Shown here: piece by piece, positions 20,985 through 32,493 of the stretch
Layout: each line of letters starts with the position of its first letter
How positions within the stretch are numbered: the stretch's first letter is position 1
DNA from: Anaeromyces robustus
Taxonomy: Eukaryota > Neocallimastigomycota > Neocallimastigomycetes > Neocallimastigales > Neocallimastigaceae
Assembly: GCA_002104895.1 (NCBI GenBank)
Contig: MCFG01000490.1
Location: 1 to 43,545 of the forward strand
DNA length: 43,545 nucleotides
Reading direction: 5' to 3'
Program-made: the position numbers and the translations under genes
Notes under the pieces: generated by a model
Databases searched by the model: none
The model's input: the letters and a program-made list of their open reading frames with translations, nothing else
What the model was told of the DNA's origin: nothing

Positions 20985-22705
20985 ATGGAAAAAATTATTA
21001 ATAATAATTTAATATATTATTCTGCTACTTCATTACAAAGTGAGATTTATTTTTCTCACCTTAAAAATGAAGATAAAACCAAATTTAATATTTTTAAAAA
21101 ATATAATATTAAAAATGTTCATAATATTACTAAATTAAAAGAAGGAATTAATGAAGTTTTTGAAAAGAATGAATTATTGAAAAGCAAATTTTCTGTTATG
21201 AAATTCAACAAAGAAGATAAAGTTTTTTATACAATTGATGATAACAGTCATCTTAATGTTGAACATTATTCAAATGATGACTGTCATGAATTCATTAGGC
21301 CTTTTGATTTATCAAAGTCTCCATTATTAAGAGTAGCTTTTGTAGAAAATTCTATTTTAATGATTGATATTCATAGAATTATTGCCGATTCAACCTCTAT
21401 GGATATTTTAATCAATAAACTTATTAATTTCTGTGAAGGTAATGTTTGTTTAGATTCGACTTTACAACTTAGTAAATATCTTAATCAAAACACTGATAAT
21501 ATGAATTCTGATATGAATTTAGAATTTATTGATGATTTGTTTAATCATGAATATAATGTTTTAAATCTTCCTAAAAGATATAATTATATTAAACTTTGTA
21601 GTAATAACAAAGTTACCGAAAAATGTTCTTTCACCGTTAGTGGTAAAATTTACGAAAATTTAAAGAATTTTATTAATTGTAATTTTAATCCATATTCATA
21701 TTTTATTTCTATTTATGCAATAATTATGAGTAATTATAGCGAACAGGAATACATTTATACTTCAATTCTCAATAATAAAAGAAATACTACAAATCAAGAT
21801 ATTATTGGAGAATTTGATTTAATTCAACCATTACTAATATATATTAATAATAATAATGTTTTAAAGGATTTAATTAATGAAGTAAATTCTTTATTAATTC
21901 AGTATGATGAACAAAAGAATTTATTATCAAATAAATTTAAGAATTCCAATTTATTATCCCTAAATAATATATTTATTTATAATTCAAATAATAATAAATC
22001 AAAAATTAATCTTAACCCATTTATTGAAGAAATCAATAGGGATGATAATAGGAATGATTTTCATTTATTCCTTAATAAGTTGTACAACTTTGATTTAATT
22101 TTTGAAGTTATGGATGATGAAGACAAATACGTATTTACAATAGAATATAATGACAATTTGTATGAAAATAAAATTATTAAAAATATGATGGACAGTTATT
22201 TAGAAATGATTAAAAATCAGGAAAATATCTATAAAATATATTTGATATTGAATATATTTCACCTAGAGAAAAGAAAAGAATCCTTTATGACTTCAATAGG
22301 AATAAAATTGATTATGGAAAAAAATTTTATCATGTGGAATTCAGTAAAAATGCAAAATTAAATTCAGATAAATGTGCCATTGTGTTTGAAGATCGTGAAG
22401 TGACTTATAAAGAATTAGATGAAATGAGTAATTCTTTAGCTTATTATTTAAGAAATTATGGTATTACAAGAAATGAAATTGTTCCTATCCTATGTGAAAG
22501 ATCTTATTACTTTTTTGTTTCCTTATTAGCTGTAATGAAGGCAGGTGGAGCTTTTGTTTTTATTAATCCTGAATTTCCAAAAGAACGTATTTCGTATATG
22601 ATAAATAATGTTAAAGCAAGAATTGTTTTGAATTATTCAGGAAAAAAAAAGGTGATTTTTGTCATAGAAGTGAATACTAATAATAATAATGCAGTAACAG
22701 AATAA
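20985..22705 (+). pseudogene. Truncated NRPS fragment: condensation domain + start of adenylation domain
   Basis: ATG at 20985 (MEKIINNNLIYYSATSLQ). Residues 1-410 follow a condensation domain (PF00668): YYSATSLQSEIYF opening, PFDLSKSPLLRVAF, active-site region DIHRIIADSTSM and the DIIGEFDLIQPLL segment. The HHxxxDG signature reads HRxxxDS, so the catalytic second His is Arg and peptide-bond formation should fail. A missing base near 22235 shifts the frame; the adenylation domain then starts (VTYKELDEMSNSLAYYLR, LAVMKAGGAFVFINPEFPKERISYMI = cores A1-A2) and ends at 22705 before any ATP-binding core. No thiolation domain. NRPS genes of gut fungi are thought to derive from bacteria. This piece is dead. 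Confidence 0.85.
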
Positions 22706-22812
22706 ATAGTGATGGAACATTATTAGATATAAAGATATAAGTGAAAAGAAGAAAAAGAAGAATAAATAATAATTTTATATAAATAATAATACTTATAGAA
22801 GTTCACAAGAAA

Positions 22813-22900
22813 TATATTTATATTTATATTTATATTTATATTTATATTTATATTTATATTTATATTTATATTTATATTTATATTTATATTTACATTTATA
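22813..22900. repeat. (TATTTA)n hexanucleotide microsatellite
   Basis: About 14 units directly after the broken NRPS end. The Tyr-Lys open frame on the minus strand is an artefact of the repeat. Confidence 0.95.
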
Positions 22901-23060
22901 CGCAATTGACGATAGTAGTGGTATTTTATTATAAAGGTATTTGAGGATCAAGGGTATGTTATAGTATGTGTAGTAGATATAAGGAAAAAAAATTATAAAA
23001 ATATCTAATTCCATATAGTAATTGTTCTTTAATATTTAAATTTTGAATTCTTTAATATTT

Positions 23061-23065
<5 letters not shown>

Positions 23066-23112
<47 letters not shown>
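23066..23112 (+). repeat. Poly-A expansion (A47) inside the capping pseudogene
   Basis: The corresponding run in the 1310-2035 copy (near 1770) is only 7 A. Flanking bases (ttaaagt on one side, aacaac on the other) match between the copies. Confidence 0.9.
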
Positions 23113-23116
<4 letters not shown>

Positions 23117-23636
23117 CAACGTCGTAAGTATTGTTTAATTTTACATTTTGAATGGTATTTTGAAGAATTGAAATTCGATTGCGAATTTCAGATTTTGATA
23201 CACGTTCGTTCAAAACTTTTATTTTTTCATGGTCTGGTTCCACACAAATAATTTTGCGGAAATTTTCCCATTTATGAATATCTCTTCCATTTCCTGTTCC
23301 TACATCCAACAGTGTCCCTCCATATTTATTGAGTATATTTTGTTTAATAATATTATGGTACTACTTTCGCATTAAAACGTTGGATAAAGGTAAAACAAAT
23401 TTCAATATTTATTTTCTGGTAAGAAGCAATTAATATACTATTAAAAGTATTTATACTATTAGAAGTATACTTATCTTTTCGTACTTTAACTAATGTTTTA
23501 TTATCTAAATTTATTTCGACTATAAAAGGAATATTTTTCTCTCTTTGATTAAACGGTAACGAACATCACGTTTATCAGTTAACATATAATTAATATATTC
23601 TATTTGTTTTCGGTAATAAGAATTGTTAGTATTTAC

Positions 23637-23718
23637 CTTGGTTGGATAACCAACATAAAAAATTATATTATAAAAAAGATAAAAATAATCCAACCAATTT
23701 TTTATGTTGGTGATATAA
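23637..23718. repeat. Local inversion with inverted-repeat arms
   Basis: ttggttggat ... atccaaccaa and aaccaacataaaaaatt ... aattttttatgttggt enclose a segment that is in the opposite orientation in the better capping copy (about 2300-2355). Confidence 0.8.
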
Positions 23719-24630
23719 TTAACATACGTTTTTATATTCAGATAAGGATAAGTTTAATTTGGTTTTCTTTACTAAAGTTTTTTTTAGCATAAAAATATCT
23801 TCCATCAAATCTAAGATCTCCTCTATAGCCTGACAATTATTATCACCATCATTTCCTACAGCAGCAAAAATAATGTAATCCGCCTCCATTAATTCATTTA
23901 ATTTATTTTTAATATCAATATTGTAGGTTGACCAATCTCTTCTTGAAATATTAATGACTCCTTTATACGGTGTACTGTGTTTTCCTTAACAAAATCTAAA
24001 GTAACTAAAACATCAAAAAGTATAAAGATCCGTTGCCACATATGAATATTTGCTTTTTTTTTTTTTTTTTTTTTGCTACACAATATAAGGCACCAACACC
24101 CACCAAACTTACTATCAAACCATAATCCTAAATTACTTTCATAAATACCAATATTTTCACATTGTTTTTTACCCCTGCCTAACGTAGGATGACTTATTTC
24201 ATCATGAATTAACGGTATCACACATAATATTACATTCATACAATCGGTCTATCCTTATAAATATTATAATCTTCACTGAAATACATATCTTATACCACCA
24301 TCAATAAGAAAAATATCAACACTATAGCCAACACTTTCCGGGAAATAATAATTATTATCATAGGATGCTATATTTTCTGGATAATACCCTAGATTAAGAC
24401 AAAAAAAAATAAATGAGAAAAGAAATTCATATTTTGATAGGTACTTTCTTCTTATACCAAAACACCTTCCCAATTAGTTTCTTCTTTTATCATATCGACA
24501 TTATAATATTTTTTATTTTTACCAATTGTAGTATTGATATGACTGTCCTTTGTTGTTGTACTATTATTATTATCATTACGACTAGCATAGTTTTCATTAT
24601 CATAAATATTTTCCTTTCTTACTATATTAA

Positions 24631-24882
24631 AACTATCAATTAAAGATTCCTTTTGACTTTCTTTCAACATTTGAAAGTTGTGAAACTTTTTCTTTTACAA
24701 TATCAGAAAGATAAGCTTTAATAGTATAATAATTTAAAATAAGACAAATAAAACTTAACTATCAATTAAAGATTCCTTTTGACTTTCTTTCAACATTTGA
24801 AAGTTGTGAAACTTTTTCTTTTACAATATCAGAAAGATAAGCTTTAATAGTATAATAATTTAAAATAAGACAAATAAAACTT
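24631..24882. repeat. Perfect 126-bp tandem duplication
   Basis: Copy 1 is 24631-24756 and copy 2 is 24757-24882; I see no difference between them. The length is a multiple of 3, but the host gene is already dead, so frame is irrelevant. It must be very recent. Confidence 0.95.
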
Positions 24883-24932
24883 ATTAAATTTGATTCGAAT
24901 GGAATATATTCCACTGTTGAATTGAGTGAACG

Positions 24933-24938
<6 letters not shown>

Positions 24939-24976
<38 letters not shown>
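24939..24976. repeat. (ATT)n microsatellite (Asn run on minus strand)
   Basis: About 12 units. In the subtilase sense it encodes poly-Asn in the pro region. Confidence 0.9.
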
Positions 24977-25185
24977 CTTCAATATCAATATTGGGTTGAT
25001 TTCTATTAATAAATTTTTTTTCTTAGTTAAAAGTTTATCTTCTTTTTGACGTTTTTCAAGGAATTTGAAATAATTTCATTTATCTCTCCATTTTCTAAAC
25101 GATAAGAATCTCTATTATCTTCAATAATTTAATACTATTCATTTTTTTTTCTTTTCTTTAATTTTAATAAATTCTAATTTGATTC

Positions 25186-26905
25186 TAAAATGATAATCGA
25201 AATTAAAATAATTATATTCATTCTATTCTTTGTTTTTTTGCTTCATTATTATCAATTTCAATACCTATTTCTTTACAAATTTTATCAAAATCTTCATGTT
25301 CAATATTAAATTTTGATTCTAATTCGTCAATGTTATATTCCTTATTATCAATTAAGGTCTTTAAATAATTTATATCTTCTTTGGAAAGTTCTGTAAGATC
25401 TATTATATCATCAATACTATAATTTTTTAAAATAATCTTCATTGCTACTTCAATAGATTTTAATTGAGCACCTTCTTTTATACCATCTAGGTAACCATTA
25501 TAAGCAGCTGATTTTATATCAGAACACTGTTTTGTTATTTGTTTATAACTTTCACGGATATATTTATCTTTAGATAATTCATATAATGTTCCTCTAGCTT
25601 TTAAAAAGTATGTTGGTGTTTTTTTAGTTCTAAAATAACTATTATTTGGATCAAGTAAAAAAAGAATCCAAGGAAATTGTTTTTTCATTATTTCATTTGA
25701 TTCATATTTAAATTTGGGTAATTCAATAAAATGAAATTTTATTAAATCTTTAAAACCTTTTCCTTTTTTTTTTTTTATTTCTTTCTGCAACTTCAAAAAT
25801 CCAATGACGTTGTTCCATATCTTCAGGGTCTGTAAATAAATTATAATTTAAGATATTAATCAAAATTACATTTGGTATTTCTTCATACTTCTCTCTACTT
25901 GGTAAAGAATGAAAAATTGTGCCTGAAGCATGAAATAAAGATCTTTTAAACATATTACCTGTTTTAGGAAATTGAATTTCAATAATTATAAATTCATGAT
26001 TTTCGTTTCTGTTACCATTACAATTTCTTTATCACGATATAAATAATTATAATTGGAATTTGATTCTGTTTTATTATATTTTGTTTTCATATTTAATTGT
26101 CTTAAATTTTGAACTAAAACATCCATTCTCCCAGATTTCCATTTTTATTTTCATTACATATTATATTTTCATTATTTTCACTATTTTTTCTTTCCTCATT
26201 TTCTTTTTTCTTGTTTTTATTTTTTGAATTTTTAATCAAAGAATTATTAGCAGTAACTTATGGCAATTCATAATTAATAAATTCTATATTTATAATTTTA
26301 TCCTCTAAATTTAATATATTGTTTAAAAAATCAATCATAACATCTTTATTTTTTTCAACTCCAAATATACTCTTAAATATAATATCATATTTTGATAAAA
26401 TATGATATAATAATAACAAAAAAAAAATTTTTTTAAATGATTATTAATTGTTTAAAATTATTAATATAAAAAAAATAAAAAATAACAATAATTTTAATTA
26501 TATAATAAATTAATTATTTTCTTTAAGTAATTGAATTTTCTAGTTTTATAATAAATTTGAAAAAAAAAAAAAAATATCCTAATTTATAGTAAAAAAAAAA
26601 AATGGTTTGGCAATTAATTAACGGTATAATTGTATAATTTTGTAAATTATACAATTAAGTTTGATATATATAAAAATTATATAAAATTAAAAAATTATTA
26701 TTTATGTTTTTAATAAAAAAGTTTATTTAACTCACCTAAATATTTATAAAAAAAAATTCAATTATCCTAACATTTACTTATTTTTTTTTATTCCTTATTT
26801 ATCTTAAAAAAAAAGAATAAGATTTATATCTTTTTACATCAATTTTATTTAATTATGACTAGTTAAATTTTGCATTAAAATTTTTCTATTTATCTATTTA
26901 TTTAT
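25186..26905. repeat. Segmental duplication SD, copy A
   Basis: Matches 27229-29020 from gataatcgaaattaaaataa to gttaaattttgcattaaaat, covering a PD-(D/E)XK gene plus about 450 bp of its 5' AT-rich flank. Same orientation, spacing about 2.04-2.12 kb. The copies have drifted by substitutions and indels. Confidence 0.85.
25218..26400 (-). pseudogene. PD-(D/E)XK nuclease family transposase/invertase-like (Rpn type), copy A, broken
   Basis: Readable parts on the minus strand: YDIIFKSIFGVEKNKDVMID (N-terminal domain), an IEIQ-type core near 25970-25985, MFKRSLFHASGTIFHS, and an open C-terminal half (25218-25796) ending ELSKEDINYLKTLIDN... The order matches the Rpn/PDDEXK_2 family (PF12784, TIGR01784), in which an Asp and a Glu-x-Gln/Lys pair form the nuclease site. 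About 50 bp including the ATG is missing relative to copy B, an in-frame stop follows IEFINYELP, and a frameshift lies in the A/T run near 25770 (T10). Non-functional. Such genes are abundant in gut-fungal genomes. Confidence 0.75.
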
Positions 26906-26926
26906 TTATTTATTTATTTATTTATT

Positions 26927-26973
<47 letters not shown>

Positions 26974-27038
26974 TTCATTCATTCATTCATTCATTCATTT
27001 ATTTATTTATTTATTTATTTATTTATTCATTCATTCAT

Positions 27039-27077
<39 letters not shown>

Positions 27078-27080
27078 TTT
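26887..27080. repeat. (TTTA)n microsatellite with internal (TTCA)n variant blocks
   Basis: About 48 tetranucleotides. TTCA/CATT variants form two blocks (about 26974-26998 and 27026-27038). It separates the two segmental-duplication copies. Confidence 0.95.
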
Positions 27081-27261
27081 GTTCAAAAAAAAATTTTTTT
27101 AATAATTAAAAAAAAATGATATAATAATAACAAATTTTATTCTTAATTATCCTATAAAAATAAAAATATTTACTAAATTAATATTATAATAATATTATAT
27201 ATAATTATTTAATATTAATATAATGATTTTAAAGTGATAATCGAAATTAAAATAATTATAT

Positions 27262-28449
27262 TCATTCTATTCTTTGTTTTTTTGCTTCATTATTATCAAT
27301 TTCAATACCTATTTCTTTACAAATTTTATCAAAATCTTCAGGTTCAATATTAAATTTTGATTTTAATTCGTCAATGTTATATTCCTTATTATCAATTAAG
27401 GTCTTTAAATAATTTATATCTTCTATGGAAAATTTTGAAAATTTTATTATAGTATCAATACTTTAATTATCTAAAATACCTATCATTGCTACTTCAATAG
27501 ATCTTAATTGAGTACCTTCCATTTTACCTTTCTTTATACCATCTTTGAAACCATTATAAGCAGTTGATTTTATATTAGACCACTGTTTTGATAATTGTTC
27601 ATAACTTTCACGGATATATTTATCTTTAGATAATTCATATAATGTTCCTCTAGCTTTTAAAAAACATGTTAGCATTTTTTTAATTCTAAAATAACCATTA
27701 TTTGGATCAAGTAAAAATAGAATCCAAGGAAATTGTTTTTTCATTATTTCATTTGATTCATATTTAAATTTGGATAATTCAATAAAATGAAATTTTATTA
27801 AATCTTTAAAACCTTTTTCTTTTTTTGTATTTCTTTCTGCAACTTCAAAAATCCAATGACGTTGATCCATATCTTCAGCGTCTGTAAATAAATTATTATT
27901 TAAGATATTAATCAAAATTACATTTGGTATTTCTTCATATTTCTCTCTACTTGATAAAGAATGAAAAATTACGCCTGAAGCATGAAATAAAGATCTTTTA
28001 AACATATTACCTGTTTTAGGAAATTGAATTTCAATAATTATAAATTCATGATTTTCTGTTTCTGTTACCATTATAAATAAAATCTGATTCAGTTTTATTA
28101 TATTTTGTTTTCATATTTAATTGTCTTAAATTTTGAACTAAAACATCCATTCTCCTAGATTTTCCTGTTACATTTTCATTGTTTTCATTATTTTCTCTTT
28201 TTGATGTTTTCTTTTTCTCTTTTGTTTTTTATTTTTTGAAATTTCAATCAAAGAATTATCAGCAGTAACTGGCAATTCAGAATTAAAAAATTCTATATTT
28301 ATAATTTTATTTTCTAAATTTAATATATTGTTTAAAAAATCAATCATAACATCTTTATTTTTTTCAACTCCAAATGTACCCTTAAATACAATATCATATC
28401 TTGATTCAAGATCAATATCTTCATTATTAATATCAATTATATATTTCAT
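27262..28449 (-). pseudogene. PD-(D/E)XK nuclease family transposase/invertase-like (Rpn type), copy B, broken
   Basis: Retains its ATG at 28449 (MKYIIDINNEDIDLESRYDIVFKGTFG). The first ORF ends at 28168 through a frameshift, and a gap of about 30 bp relative to copy A lies near 28080. The second ORF (28071-27463) has EFIIIEIQFPKTGNMFKRSL, the nuclease E-x-Q core, then FHFIELSKFKYESNEIMKKQ. A nonsense change gives a stop after 'IGILDN' where copy A reads N-Y-S. Past it the frame is open to a natural stop at 27262. The two copies complement each other's breaks, so they were inactivated independently after duplication. Confidence 0.78.
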
Positions 28450-28632
28450 AATTTATATAATTTATAAATTTATCAATAACAAATAAATAATAATAACAAA
28501 AAAAATTTTTTTTAAATAATTATAAATTATTTAAAACTATTAGTATTAAAGGAAAATAATTAATTTATTATACAATTAAAATTATGATTATAATTTTAAG
28601 TAATTGAATTTTATAGTTTTATAATAAATTTG

Positions 28633-28668
<36 letters not shown>
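28633..28668 (+). repeat. Poly-A run (A36)
   Basis: Homopolymer in the flank of segmental-duplication copy B. Confidence 0.95.
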
Positions 28669-28669
<1 letters not shown>

Positions 28670-29020
28670 ATATTTATAGTAAAAAAAAAAAAAGCTTGGT
28701 AATTAATTAACAGTATAACTTATACAACGAGAACTTAATTGAATTATTTATAAAATTATATAAAGTTAGATATATAATAAAATTAATTAAAATTAAATAA
28801 ACCTCGTTATTTAAAACATAAATAATAATTTTTAACACACCTAAACATTTATAAAAAAAAAAGTTATCCTAACATTTACTTATTTTTTTTTTTTTTTCAT
28901 TTATTTATCTTAGAAAAAAAAAAAAAAATAAGATTTATATATCATTACATCAATTTTATTTAATTATGATAAATAATTACAACTAGTTAAATTTTGCATT
29001 AAAATTTTTCTATTTATTTA

Positions 29021-29354
29021 TTATTTATTTTATATTATTAAAGAAAAAAAAAAAACTATTTCTATTTATTATTTATTATATATAACTTTTTTTTCTTTCA
29101 TTTATTCATTTATTTATGCTTTTAAATGAATGAATATGCTTATTTTTTTTTATATTAATATACCCTTGGAATATACAATTTATTGATTTATTTATTAAAT
29201 TAATAAAATAAATTAATTAAAAATTAATCTAACCCTCTCTAATTTAATATTTTTTATTCTAACCATCACTTGATGCCTTATATATTTTTAATACTATTTA
29301 CCTTTTTTTTGATGCTTTTTTTTTTTTGTTTTTTTTTTTTCTCATTAACTTTTT

Positions 29355-29356
<2 letters not shown>
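29021..29356. other. AT-rich stretch without gene
   Basis: A/T and T-rich text with short T runs; nothing supportable. Confidence 0.6.

Positions 29357-29420
<64 letters not shown>
29357..29420. repeat. (TTTA)n microsatellite
   Basis: About 16 units. Confidence 0.95.
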
Positions 29421-29424
<4 letters not shown>

Positions 29425-30490
29425 TATTATGACTTCTTCTTTTGTTTATTTTTATAATTATATTATAATTTTTAATAATTATTTATTCTTTTTTTTATAT
29501 CACAATTTAATTGTTAAAAAAAAAACTCGAATTTAATTATTAAATATTTTTTATAATAAATAAAGCCATTTAATTGTTATAAAAATGTCTTGTTTTATTT
29601 ATTTAATAGATTAAATATTATAGAAATATTTAAAAAATATTAAAAAGAAATAACTATATGACTTTTTTATTTGAATTTGTATAACGTTCTTAGAAAATTA
29701 TTTATTTTTTTTGCTTATATATATAATAATAAACTTTTATATATATATATATATGTAATATTAAATTTTATTTACTTAAAAGTATAGAGAGAGAAAGAAT
29801 GGAATAAATAAAAATAAGTGTATTTAAGTTACGTATAATCATAACAAAATATTATATTAATGTACAAATTTTTTTAGATTTTTTTATATGTTTATTTATG
29901 TTTCTTTTTTTGAGTATAAAAAGAAACATCAATAAATATTTAAAGCCTAACTTAATTTATATAAAATAAAAATAATCCTTAAATAAATATTTTTAATTTA
30001 AAAAAAAAATTATAATTTTAATTTTTATTTATTTAATTATTTGTTTAATTATTAAAATAAAAATAAAAAATATAGAATTAATTTTTAATAATTTTTTTTT
30101 GTTTTTTGTTTTTTTATAATTTTTGAATCTTTCAAATTTTATATTTAAAAAATTTTTATAGATAAAATAATAAAAAAATTTTTATAGATAAAATAATAAA
30201 AAAATTTTTATAGATAAAATAATAAAAATTTATTTTATATATTAATTTAATTTTTTTTTTCGAGATGTATTTAGATGTAAAAATTTTTATACGTACAGAA
30301 TAATTTCAAGATGTAATTTAAATAATTTAATTATTTTGATTACTTTACGTAGTTTAAATTATTTAATTATTTAAATTACTAAACATAGTTTAATGGAATG
30401 TGTTGCATTTCACATGTTGTATAATAAATAAATTAAAAAATAAATTTTTTTTAACACAAATTATGAAAGTCACGTTATGAAATAAAATAA
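29421..30490. other. AT-rich non-coding stretch with transposon-like motifs
   Basis: No gene. It contains GAGAGAGAAAGAATGGAATA (about 29789-29808, recurring near 35546), three 26-27-bp units aatttttatagataaaataa (30155-30232) and the motif AATGTGTTGCATTTCAC (30397-30413). Confidence 0.6.
30155..30232 (+). repeat. 26-27-bp tandem repeat, three units
   Basis: Unit aatttttatagataaaataa plus an A run, three copies. Confidence 0.85.
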
Positions 30491-30507
30491 ATTATTAAAA
30501 AAATATA

Positions 30508-30693
<186 letters not shown>

Positions 30694-31071
30694 ATTTTTT
30701 TATACATAATTATTAAAATATTAAATAAAAAAATATTCAAAAAATAATTAATATTATTAAAATATTAAAAAAAAAAAAGAATATTTAATATAATTAAATA
30801 TTAAATAAAAGAAAAATTATATTATTAAAATATTAAATAAAAAATATTCAAAAAATATTCAATATTATTAATGTATTAAATAAAAAAAATATTCCATATT
30901 ATTAAAATATTAAATAAAAAAAAATATTAATTATTATTAAATAAAAAAATTAAAAAAAAATATTATTAAAATATTAAAAAAAAGGAATATTAAATATAAT
31001 TAAATGAAAAAGTAAATATTAAATATTATTAAATAATTTTATTATTATATATTATATTTTTATTTATTTAA

Positions 31072-31319
31072 TATTGGAAATCAATTTATATTATGTTAAC
31101 TTAATTAGATTATTATTTATTATTAAGTACTACATCTTACAACAATGAAGAAAAATTTAGTCGTATTTATAGTAAATGTGGCTTATAATTAATTCATGTA
31201 AAAATTAATACAATGAATTCAAATAATGAATTTCAAATACAATGAGAATAATTTTAACAACGAAATAATTTATTTTTAATCTATTTAATTTATGTTCATA
31301 TATTTCACATATTCTAACA
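31072..31319 (-). repeat. 3' LTR (248 bp)
   Basis: Identical by eye to 35037-35284. Preceded on the minus strand by the polypurine tract. Confidence 0.92.
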
Positions 31320-31334
31320 TTCCCCCTTAAACTT
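31320..31334 (-). other. Polypurine tract
   Basis: AAGTTTAAGGGGGAA immediately before the TGTTAG start of the 3' LTR. Site of plus-strand priming in LTR elements. Confidence 0.8.
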
Positions 31335-32457
31335 ATTTATTCTGAAAGAATAATTTGGTTTACTGGTGAATATGCATATATTAAATTATTGTTAAATTAT
31401 TAATTATAACCAATATAGTTTATCTTTATTAATTGATTATAAGTATTTGTGTATATTATTTTCATATTTTATCTCTGGATTATATTGTTATTTTTCTTCG
31501 ATTTAATTTAACTTCTTGTTTAAACTTTTATATTTGATTTGTCTGAATAATTATTATGAATTGGATATTCTTTAGGATTTAAAATGTCCTTTAATTTATA
31601 TGGTTATTGTTGATGAATATTTATCTTTAACATTCAAAAATGTTTTCTAATTATCAATTAATGTTTTGCCAAATTTGAGATTCAATAGTTATTTAGTTAA
31701 TTTTAGTATTATCGTTTTATCATATTCTTTAAGTATGTTCTTCTTTTATTCAATTATACCATTTGGTCTTTTTAATATTTTGATGAATTATTTTATCACG
31801 CATCGATTTATTTACATGTTTCAAATGAAATCAATCTTTGTTAAAGTTTATTAATTGCTAACTTTAACTTCTTCACTCGAATGATTTTGAGAAGTATCGG
31901 AGTTTAACATTTTGGTAATGTTATTTTCATCAACAGTTACTTCATTGATTTTTGGTGTAGTATGATTATTTTGTATATTGCTGAATGGAGTATATCAACA
32001 ACTTTTTCTGCACCAACGTCTTCTTTATCTTTTTGGGATGAGTTTACATTAGCATCTTAATTTATGATTTGTTCATCAAAAATGTATAAATTAATTAAAT
32101 GTAATGATTCTTGTATTATCATATTGAGTATTTTGTCAAATTACAAACATTTCAAATGTTTGATCATAAGTAGTATCAAAATACTTATCCTTTTCCCCCT
32201 AAAATCCAAACGTTTTATGTTAATTAAATTTTGGATTTTCTTGTTATAGTATATTAATGTAGTTTCATGTACAAGTATATTATTTATTATAAATAATAAT
32301 AAATTATTATTTAATGCTCTTCACTCGAAAGCATCTTACAATCACACTTACTAGTATAATGAATTATATTATAACTCTTATATGTTATGTTGTTAATATA
32401 GTTGTAGTTACATGAGTATGTTGTTGAGTGTAATGCTTTTTCCAGTTTAGCAATAAC

Positions 32458-32460
<3 letters not shown>

Positions 32461-32490
<30 letters not shown>
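32461..32490 (+). repeat. Poly-T run (T30)
   Basis: Homopolymer inside the retroelement; another (about T29) lies at 32908-32936. Confidence 0.95.

Positions 32491-32493
<3 letters not shown>

Larger units (their letters stand above)
23050..23820 (-). pseudogene. Decayed second copy of the viral-type capping enzyme (guanylyltransferase C-terminus + methyltransferase N-terminus)
   Basis: Highly similar, often base for base, to 1757-2466 of the capping locus. Readable pieces include DVGTGNGRDIHKWENFRKII (methyltransferase motif I) and the stretch with guanylyltransferase motif VI. It is cut at both ends: homology stops at 23820, where subtilase sequence begins, and fades at a poly-A run (23066-23112) that has grown from A7 in the better copy to A47. 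A TAG insertion breaks the MRKYHN motif, and 23637-23718 holds a local inversion. At the site where copy 1 has the extra AT, this copy does not, so guanylyltransferase and methyltransferase are in one frame there. Confidence 0.88.
23821..25180 (-). pseudogene. Subtilisin-like serine protease (S8), heavily decayed
   Basis: Reading the minus strand from about 25180: a prodomain-like piece (KIIEDNRDSYRLENGEINE), an Asn run, KRSLNSTVEYIP, then the catalytic Asp region GYSVDIFLIDGGI (normally D-T/S-G; about 24285-24340). The His region follows as DYGLIVSLVGVGALYCVAKK; the catalytic HGT has become YGL. The oxyanion-Asn region is IIFAAVGNDGDNNC (about 23835-23880). The Ser region is missing because the sequence is cut at 23820 against the capping pseudogene. 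Many frameshifts, including a T16 run at 24055-24074. Subtilases are abundant secreted or vacuolar proteases in fungi; this one cannot work. Confidence 0.8.
27229..29020. repeat. Segmental duplication SD, copy B
   Basis: Second copy of 25186-26905. Carries an A36 run (28633-28668) where copy A has A15. Confidence 0.85.

Noticed and set aside
22723-23014. Tyr-Lys and Asn-Ile repeat frames
   Set aside because: Artefacts of the (TATTTA)n microsatellite.
24273-24670. Separate small proteins in the 24.2-24.7 kb region
   Set aside because: They are frame pieces of the decayed subtilase, which explains their order and strand.
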